Shown here: positions 56,170 to 64,000 of the stretch, in pieces | How positions within the stretch are numbered: position 1 is the first letter of the stretch | Layout: each line of letters opens with the position of its first letter | Assembly: GCA_023014485.1 (NCBI GenBank) | Contig: JAJOZX010000924.1 | Location: 1 to 64,000, forward strand | DNA length: 64,000 bases | Origin: Bathynomus jamesi | Lineage: Eukaryota; Arthropoda; Malacostraca; Isopoda; Cirolanidae | Reading direction: 5' to 3' | Program-made: the position numbers and the translations under genes | Notes under the pieces: generated by a model | Database searches by the model: none | The model's input: the letters and a program-made list of their open reading frames with translations, nothing else | Told to the model about the DNA's origin: nothing

Positions 56170-58493
56170 GCATTTTTAATGATTATTTTAGCTCTGTTTT
56201 TACTGAAGAAAATTTAAATAACTTTGATTTTAATTCTTCAGATTTTATACATTCAGGCATCCTTGATAAGATTCATATAAGGAAGGATGATGTTACGCAA
56301 GTGATTCATACAATGAACTTAAATAAAGCTGCTGGACCTGATAATATACTGTATATGCTAGGATTCTCAGAGAAGGGGAGGATAGCTTATTTGAGGCACT
56401 AACTATTTTGTTGGCTAGGTCTTTTAATTATGCAGAAGTACCAGATGAATGGGAAAAATCAAATGTAGTACCAATTTACAAAAATGGGTAGTAAAAAGGA
56501 GGTAAGAAATTAAATTATAGGCCTGTTAGTTTAACATCATTGGTAGGTAAGATACTAGAAAGAAGTATAAAGAATAATATTAAAGATCATTTGGAAAATT
56601 TTAATCTTATTTCAAGTTCACAACGTGGATTGAGATCAGGAAGGTCTTGTTTGTCTGATCTCTTAAACTTTTTAGAGTTTGTAACTGACCAGGTCGATAA
56701 TAGAAATGATGCAGATGTTATTTATTTGGATTTTAGTAAGGCATTTGACAAGGTTCCACATGGGAAACTTCTGTATAAATTAAAAGCTCATGGGATATGA
56801 AGGTCAGTTATTAATTAGGTAGAAAACTGATTAGAAGACAGAGAACAGAGTAAATTCTAAATGGTCATGAATCTGGGTGGCAGAAAGTGAAAAGTAGGGT
56901 ACCACAGAAACCAGTGTTAGATCCATTACTCTTTATTTTATATCTAAATGATTACAGAAGGCAGGCACTTTTTTAACATATATACTAGTGGGCCAAATGG
57001 CCCACTTGCCCTTGTATTTGGCCCACTAGTCACATTCTATTGGCCCACTAGTCAATTTTAAGCTTTGGAGTAAAAATATTGATTCTAGCAAGGTTCATTT
57101 TAAGATAGTTATTTTCTAGTATGAAATATTACATAACTGCTACATGCTTCTATCATCTACATTCCACAAAATGTTTTGCACCTATTTGCCCTTATATTTT
57201 CACAATTTTTGTCAATGCTGAGCTACAGTATAGCAGTATGTTTGAAATGTCTCTTTGGTCTTTTCAATAAATATTATCTGGTACTACTTTTATGTAATAG
57301 AAATTACCATTTTTGCATCTACTGTAATGTGTTTCCTTAAATTCCTTTGATTTTATATAATTATCTGCTATTTAACTATCTTTTAATATAAATGCCAGGT
57401 ACTTGGTGTCTCCCGTTTTTAGATATATGTGCCCTTTTTTTTTTAAAGTGGCCTACTAGTAAAAATTCTTTAAAAAAGTCCTTGACAGAAGGGAGTATGT
57501 AGTAAAGTTTCTAAATTTGCAGATACAAAAGTAGTTGCCCCAGTTACAAATATCGAAAATTCTTATAAACTACAAAAAGATCTTGATAGATTAGTTGCCT
57601 GGGTTAGTAAATGGCAGATGGAATTCAGCGTTCAAAAATGCAAAGTCATCCAGTTTAGTAGAAATAGTGAAAACTTTAGTTAGGAGATGCAAGGAAACTG
57701 GTTAGAGGATGTTTGACAGGAAAAAGATCGTGGTATTATTGTTAATAATGATCTAAAATTTCATAAGTAGTGCTTAGAGGCTAGAAATAAGGCAACTAAA
57801 ATGTTAGGTATATATTATTAAGAGGAATGTTAGTTACAAGAGTAAAGAAGTCATTTGTAAATTAGATAATTCTTATGTTAGGCTTCACTTGAATACTTCA
57901 TTCGAGCTTGGTCCCCTCACCTTAGACATGATATTGATATGCTTGAAGATGTGCAACTTAGGGGAACCAAGCTTATCCCTAACCTAAGAAGATTGGAATA
58001 CAGGGAAAGATTAAAGGAATTGAGTATGCTTAGTTTTGAGAGATGTTCAAAATGTTTTCAGGTTTGGACAGTTTAGATGTAATTAACTTTTTCTCATTAG
58101 AGGCTGATGGAATCAAGGGCATAATAAGAAAATTAGGAAACAGACTTGTAGACTTGATCTACGAAAATACTTTTTCAGTCATAGAGTAGTAGATTTTTGG
58201 AATGACTTGCCATACGATGTGTTAAACAGTAGCTCATTAGTTAGTTTCAAGAAAAATTTGGACACTTTTATGACTGAGAAAGATAGTTTGTAGATTGTAA
58301 ATAATGTATTTTCTTAGCTTAATTTATGTAGACTACTTTGGTGGTAGTAAATGGTTGTAAGTTAATTAGCTGACTTGGGATTGACGTTTTTCCAAGATTT
58401 TATTATAAAATAACTCATGACTTGAATAACCTCGATAGGCCCCAGTGGCTTCATGTTTTCCAAATGAAATATAATGTAATGAAGGGCTACTTT
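56170..58493 (+). mobile_element. Single, continuous LINE fragment of unit 4
   Basis: Runs from FNDYFSSVFTEENLNNFDFN through the open RT stretch (56540-56800, motif A DFSKAFDKVPHG) to the 3' tail without the duplication or Penelope-like insert of units 1-3. It shows the original collinear LINE, interrupted only by the MITE at 56962-57484. Stops and the FADT defect are present. Confidence 0.8.
56962..57484. mobile_element. hAT-type MITE in the LINE of unit 4
   Basis: The element is 523 bp between ACAGAAGG copies (56954-56961 and 57485-57492). It is the only MITE copy in this unit. Confidence 0.8.
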
Positions 58494-59286
58494 AACTTAT
58501 AGCCTAAGTTAAGCTAGACTAAAACAGAGTTTATGGACTTGGAGGTCCTACTCGGTACTACCTCAGGGTTGTTGACTCGATGTGGGCTTACTTTAGGCCT
58601 CAGTAGCATGAAAATAAAAAAAAGGGCACTATTTTGGTCTTCTTTCTTAGCGTTGCAACAACAACACACCCCGCCACATTGCTCACTGCAACAATCGTGT
58701 ATCTAAACTACCACTCTGAATTGCAAGAGAGCTCTCTATAAGACCACGGCCTATCAACGCCGCATTCAACAAAAGGGTAGAAAGGACGCTGCCGGTGCCC
58801 AAAAATTATGCCACAAGAGCCCAAAGATGCTGGCAATAAAATAAGTGAATATTTCACTAACCTTATAATTATGTGACGTCTATATATATATACAGTATGC
58901 ACCTTAATTTAATACATACAAGCAATGCTGCATTAATCAGCTTAGTTACCATATCGCTTTGGGACAGCAATAGCTCTTCCTATTCTAGATTTTCGAACAA
59001 ACCTAGAATACTATATTTTACAGGAAGTTATAGGCCCTGTAAACCCCCTGCATAACCAATATACAGGTCGTGGAACGTAATGCATATGTCGTATATTTTA
59101 AATTCAAACCTTAAGTAAATATCCATTTAAATTTTAAAATTTATGTTTTGGACAGAGACAAAAATTGTATCTTAAGTTTTGACTTCAGGAATAATTTATT
59201 CTTTATTTTAGTTGTAAATGAATTTACGTGGAACACCCACCCACACCCACCCACACAGACATATAAATACTAATAAAAGGCCAAAG
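58494..59286. other. Anonymous spacer, unit 4
   Basis: Keeps the long form GCCCAAAAATTATGCCACAA near 58797, like unit 1. It also has an extra CACCCACC repeat near 59236. No gene is seen. Confidence 0.5.
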
Positions 59287-59323
59287 ACATTTTAACAAAA
59301 TAGAGTATATTTTGTTAAAATGT
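59287..59323. repeat. Perfect inverted repeat downstream of proctolin copy 4
   Basis: Identical to those of the other units, although this unit is the most divergent. Confidence 0.7.
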
Positions 59324-59751
59324 GTTTTGCCTTTTATCAGTGCCTTGTTAACCTTGTGCTAATCTCTTTTTATTTTCATTTATACCCATTTATACTCATT
59401 TCATATATATACCCATTTATATACGAGTACATGGGTATATATTTTGATCACCTTGCCTTTTACCTTCATTCCCTGATGAGGTGTATTGCTGTATACAGGA
59501 ATCAATATAGGAAAATAGGTACAAAGGAAATGGCATAACGAAAGAAGTGCATTTATATTTGTAACAAATAAACCTTTCTATAAAGTCTGACAGGAAGGAT
59601 TAATTTCCACTAGGCATCGTGTTTTCGTAAATAAACATTCATTTTAATTCTTATACAATACTTTCGGTTTTATAGATAATTACAATATAGTCTTCGGTTG
59701 AATTTGCTGAATGGTTAAGCAATGGTATTTGCAAAAGCTAAATGAGATAAG
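59324..59751. other. 3' flank of proctolin copy 4
   Basis: Probable proctolin 3' UTR; no other gene. Confidence 0.4.
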
Positions 59752-60009
59752 TTACTGAGGCATAGCGTATTCCTCTAGAAGCCTTTCGCCGAAGGGAGGC
59801 CTAAGGCCGATTTTTCTGTCGTAGTTGAGTTGCTTGACGGAGGAATCATGTCCAAAAACCCGGTTTAAGAGTTCACTGAGGATGCTTTTGATATCATCTA
59901 CTTTGGACTCGTCTCCTCTGGTAGGAAGGTATCTGCTGGACTCCATTCGAGAAACGCAGAGAATCAAGACGATCGCGCAGGCGATAAAGAACCGTTGGCC
60001 AGCCATCAT
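59752..60009 (-). CDS. Proc: Proctolin precursor, unit 4 copy (divergent)
   Basis: This 85-residue copy differs from the other three at three residues: H5Q at the start of the signal peptide, and E39D and S52F in the C-terminal associated peptide. RYLPT at 26-30 and the Arg31 processing site are unchanged, so it should release the same pentapeptide. It is the most divergent copy, and its unit lacks the LINE duplication, the SINE inverted repeat and the 24-bp deletion found in some or all of the other units, so it branches first. It has the shared TATA box and no frame damage. Synonymous changes were not counted exhaustively. Confidence 0.9.
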   Translation of the reverse strand: MMAGQRFFIACAIVLILCVSRMESSRYLPTRGDESKVDDIKSILSELLNRVFGHDSSVKQLNYDRKIGLRPPFGERLLEEYAMPQ

Positions 60010-60129
60010 CCGAAAGGAGCAGAAGAGGAAAAGTGGTGGTGTCAGTCAGCGATCTACTGCTCTTCACTGAATCACTAAGGAGCTGTGGTACGGTCAAGGG
60101 TGATCTGCTGAAAGTTGGAAAGGACGCCA

Positions 60130-60137
60130 CTTTTATA
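60130..60137 (-). promoter_or_regulatory. TATA box of proctolin copy 4
   Basis: The minus strand reads TATAAAAG, 128 bp upstream of the copy 4 ATG. The core promoter is conserved although the coding sequence has changed at three residues. Confidence 0.6.
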
Positions 60138-60459
60138 GGCAGGCGATGATGACGATGACCTGAAATAAAATTGTTTCGGGGATGGGTGGTGGGGAACCAC
60201 CTCATTGAGGAAGTACACCATCATTCTTCACTCGCTATTATTACTTAATGAGACAAAAATTTGACAGTCATTTAACATGATCATCGTTTGGACCTAATTT
60301 GTCGCAGAGGGCTCGAAACAACTCGGTGCCATTAATTTGGCAGCGGAATCATTAACTCTTATAAAAGTCAAAAACATCTTACTAATTTTACGTTGACATT
60401 TTCCTTATACTTCTTGGAACGTTAATGACCAAACAATTCGAGAATTAGTTTCACACACA

Positions 60460-60524
<65 letters not shown>

Positions 60525-60555
60525 ATATATATATATATATACATTATCATCCCAG

Positions 60556-60587
<32 letters not shown>
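60138..60587. other. 5' flank of proctolin copy 4 with (CA)n-(TA)n tract
   Basis: The conserved upstream region runs to about 60450. A (CA)n tract and (TA)n runs follow without any SINE, as in unit 1. Confidence 0.4.
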
Positions 60588-60591
<4 letters not shown>

Positions 60592-60724
60592 AATAAAACC
60601 ACGAAGGAAAGGAAACACAGAATGGTGCTCAAGCGCTTTCCTCTAATGACATCCTGAGAATGTCATTAGACGAAAACGCTTGAGCACCATTCTGTGTTTC
60701 CTTTCCTTCGTGGTTTTATTCATC
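60588..60724. repeat. Near-perfect 137-bp palindrome, unit 4
   Basis: Same palindrome as 20431-20567, with GACGAAAACGC in the right arm where units 2 and 3 have GACGAAAGCGC; unit 1 has the same variant at about 5977. Confidence 0.8.
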
Positions 60725-60760
60725 ATAAATATTTTTCACGTGTTACTTTTGTGAAATAAT

Positions 60761-60795
<35 letters not shown>

Positions 60796-60797
<2 letters not shown>

Positions 60798-63700
60798 GTG
60801 GCGATTTCTTAATGAATGCAACGCATGCAATGAATGCATGCGTTAAATATGTTCTCTTTTCAGATCTAAGTAAGGATTATAATTGACAAAAATAATTTTC
60901 AGAAACTAAAAATAGGCTAAGGCTTCAATCACGCATGTACTGGCTATTGGGCGGTGTAAACAAAATTATGTCTTATTTCATTAGACAATTAAGAACATTT
61001 TTCTGTACACAGATCGAAATACTTGTAGCTAAAGCATTCACTAATTCAGTCTGGGTACAGAAAAATGTTCTTAATTGTCTAGTGAAATAAGACATGATTT
61101 TGTTTACACCGCCTTGCCTTGGGCAATTTTTTAAGGAGACTTCTCACTATCCATAAGATATTTTTTTTGAGCCTCATAGCTAAATTCAAAAGGCAATATG
61201 TTTTAAAATATGCTTAGAAAATTTACTTAATATTTTTACTAAAAATAATTAAAAAGCTTTGTTCTGATTTTTTTTAATTAATGAAAATAATACGGCATGC
61301 ATTCAGTTTTATAGGTGCATTCACCAAAAAGTAACATCTGGCAATTCTGACAAGGCTTCTTTCCAGTACCACAGCCGCAAGCTTCACTTGTGTTCGGTGT
61401 TCCCTTAAATAAATTATAGCATTGTAGTGCCCATAATGACTGACGATGTGTTTAATCAATTGAAGACTAGAAGATTTTACTCACTCTCTTTTGATGAGAA
61501 AAAGCGCATATTGAATAATGGCAGACCGATTCCACATTTGAATTTAAGCAAAGAAAATAAAGGCTTCACTAGGAAATTTAATCCTAAGCTGTATGATGAT
61601 GTTCCCTGGTTATGTGGAAATATTTCAAATAAAAATTGTACTGTTGGTCGTGTTTCCTATTTTCAAGAGATAACTCTGTGTGGAATTCTGTTAGTCGTGG
61701 ATACGACGATTTAAACAATTTACATACTGCAATTTCTCGCCATGAAAAATCTCTTGCTCACATAAATGCATTTGTTGATCTTAAAACATTTGGAAAGTCA
61801 GAAAGAATTGATTTAATACTCGACAAGCAGAAATCAGTTGCCATTTCCAGACATAACGAAGAAGTTAATAAGAATCGAGAAATTTTGAAACGTTTGATTA
61901 GGATAACATGTTTTTTAGGTATGCAAGAATTAGCATTTCGCGGTCACAATGAAGAAGAAAACGCTGACAATAGGGGTAACTATATTGAATTGGTATTTTG
62001 TATGGGAGAATTCGATGAAAAGCTTCAAAACCATTTAAAAACTGCGACTGTTTTTAAGGGAACATCATCTGCTATTCAGAATGACATAATTCAATCTATT
62101 AGTGCAGTTATGTTAGAACAAATAAAACGTGAGCTTATCGACTGCATGTATGTGGCGATTTTATTAGATGAAACATCTGATGTCAGCTGTTTTTCTCAAC
62201 TCTCTACTGTTGTTCGTTATGTTAATAAACATGGAGAGATTTGTGAACGATTTATAAAATTCAATGACGTCAGCAATGATAGAAGTGCAGGAGCGATTTC
62301 TGATTTATCTATAAGGCAACTAGGTGAACTGGGCTGTTTGAAAAAAATTAGTTGCTCAAACCTACGACGGTGCTGCTGTTATGGGGAGCGATCTTAATGG
62401 AGTACAAACAAAGATTAGAGAAACTGTACCAGAGGCTATTTTTCTTCACTGCTACGCCCATAAACTTAACTTTGTTTTATCCCAAGCTGTCGCTGAAATT
62501 TCCGAATGTAATAATTTTTTTTCAGTATTAGGAAGTTTGTCATCATTTTTCAGCAGTTCAACTAAGCGAACTTCAATGCTTGACAAAGTTGTTGGAAAGC
62601 GTTTCCCTAAACTGGCTCCAACGCGGTGGAACTATTCATCTCGTCTAGTTGAAAGAGTTAAGGAAAATAAAGAAGATATAATAGATCTTTTAAAAAGCAT
62701 TCTTGAAAACCCAAAGAAATTTGATGAAAAAACAAAAAATAGTGCACGCGGATTGCTTGCTGGTATCGATACTTTCGATTTTAATTTTTTATTAGAAGTA
62801 TTTTCTTCAATTTTTCCTTTTACTGAATATCTATTTAATGTGCTGCAAACAAAATCTATGGATATTGTGTATAGCTCAATCACCGTTGAAAGCACTATGA
62901 AAAAAATCAAACAAATAAGGGATACAAAATTTGCAGATATGTGGGACTTGATAACAGAAAGATGTGGTGAACCTATATGTAAAAGGAAACAGAGTCTTTC
63001 TCCACAAGAGAAGTATAGTCAACTATTTCATGAAATATTCGATAATATACTTCTTCAAATGAAAGAGCGTTTCAGTTCAATGGAAAAATTGGAATTCATT
63101 GAGCTTTTAGATTGCAAAAAATTTGAGTTCTATGATGTTACTTTCCCAGAGAGAGCTTTTGAATCTTTGAAAAGAAGCTACAATTCATTTTTTGAGTTTC
63201 CTCGTCTCCGTTCTGAATTGTGTGTTTTATATTCGCACAAATCTTTTGCCAAAAAGAATGTTGCTGAGCTCCTAAAATATCTACTGGAAAGCGAAATGCA
63301 CAAAGGTCTTAAGGAAATATATAAATTGACGAATTTGATTCTAACTATACCAATATCGACAGCAAGTGTTGAGCGATCATTTTCTGCGCTTAAAAGAATT
63401 AAAAGTTATTTACGGAGTTCCCAAAGTGAAGAAAGGCTATCTAATCTTGCCTTAATTTCAATTGAAAAAAATTTCATCAAGAAGCTTATGGAGAATCGAG
63501 AGTACTTTTACAATTTGGTCATCGAAGAATTTTGCAGGAAAACTAGGAGAGCAGAATTTCAATTCAAATAATGCTTCACAATTATTAGGTAAATTTTAAA
63601 TTTGTATCTTTTTCTTTAGATCAATTCGGTAACTACTATATATAAATATGTCTAATTTTTTGTTCGCATATTTAAGCCTAACATTAAATGAACTTTCCTT

Positions 63701-63851
63701 CAAAGAGGTCCCCAAAAGTTTGTAAAACACCTTTAACTTGCTAAGTTCTATGTAAACAATATGCAAAGTTTGGGCAAGAGGATTAGGCGGATGTTTTTCT
63801 TCCATTCCATAACATTGCATGCCTGAACAAAAATGTCACGAGTCGCCACTG
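60796..63851 (+). mobile_element. hAT transposon with ZMYM1-type transposase
   Basis: A 3056 bp element with ends CAGTGGCGA and TCGCCACTG, inserted in the (TA)n tract next to the palindrome of unit 4. The flanks are TA repeats, so the 8-bp duplication cannot be defined exactly. A nested hairpin (60950-61112) lies in its 5' non-coding part. It is found only in unit 4 within this window. Confidence 0.85.
61436..63571 (+). pseudogene. hAT transposase, ZMYM1-like, two frameshifts
   Basis: This transposase starts at ATG 61436 (MTDDVFNQLKTRRFYSLSFD). A TTF-type zinc-finger region is split by a frameshift near 61630 and continues as YCWSCFLFSRDNSVWNSV. The middle part has ILLDETSDVSCFSQLSTVVR with the first catalytic Asp. 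A second frameshift in a poly-A run near 62346 separates it from MGSDLNGVQTKIRETVPEAI and HCYAHKLNFVLSQ. The C-terminal hAT dimerisation region is IPISTASVERSFSALKRIKS. The summed length is about 710 residues, close to family members. Only two single-base indels disrupt it, so it is young, or the indels are sequencing errors. Confidence 0.85.
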
Positions 63852-63854
63852 ATA

Positions 63855-63891
<37 letters not shown>

Positions 63892-63894
<3 letters not shown>

Positions 63895-64000
63895 GGCGTC
63901 CCAAAAAAATGTATACACACTTTAACAGCTGATAGCTCAATTGATGTTTCTTTCTTTCCAGGTTAAACCATTAGAATTAATAATGGCAGTCAGACTAAGC
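63892..64000 (+). mobile_element. 5' end of another mariner-like element (cut by the window edge)
   Basis: CAGGGCGTCCCAAAAAAATG follows TA at the end of a (TA)n tract, the typical start of a Tc1/mariner inverted repeat. An ATG near 63984 (MAVRLS) could be the transposase start. The right end lies outside the window. Confidence 0.6.

Overview
The window is eukaryotic and very likely from an arthropod, most plausibly a decapod crustacean. The reasons are four intact copies of a proctolin precursor gene (the arthropod neuropeptide RYLPT), short interstitial (TTAGG)n runs, very long (TA)n and (CA)n tracts, and a dense load of Tc1/mariner, hAT, LINE, SINE and other elements. No bacterial gene or operon is present.

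The window is a tandem array of large repeat units. I define unit 1 as about 1-14070 (cut by the window edge), unit 2 as about 14071-35320, unit 3 as about 35321-56825 and unit 4 as about 56826-64000 (cut by the window edge). Each unit carries, in the same order: a CR1/jockey-like LINE fragment holding a nested hAT-type MITE; an anonymous spacer; one proctolin gene on the minus strand with its own TATA box; and a (CA)n/(TA)n tract with an inverted repeat. Units 1-3 continue with tRNA-like SINE heads, a 1.45 kb DD41D mariner, an internally deleted mariner of about 0.58 kb, a TTAA-flanked MITE, a TTAGG run, a second DD41D mariner remnant, and an 18-bp minisatellite that leads into the next unit's LINE.

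Insertions and deletions in the units nest cleanly. Units 1-3 share a 1.41 kb LINE duplication around a probable Penelope-like fragment, and unit 4 lacks it. Units 2 and 3 alone share a 5.36 kb Academ-like DNA transposon, a 1.34 kb hAT element, an inverted SINE pair, a 24-bp deletion and a D-to-H change in the first mariner. Empty target sites for the Academ-like and hAT elements are intact in unit 1. The implied branching is (((2,3),1),4). It agrees with the proctolin proteins: units 1-3 are identical and unit 4 differs at three residues outside the RYLPT peptide.

Unit 4 departs from the others after its palindrome. A hAT transposon with a ZMYM1-type transposase (two frameshifts) lies in the (TA)n tract, followed by the start of another mariner-like element at the window end. 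Apart from proctolin, every coding remnant I recognise belongs to a transposon and nearly all are broken. The main biological content is a locally amplified neuropeptide gene carried in a transposon-rich tandem repeat. Small indels between copies could partly be sequencing or assembly error.
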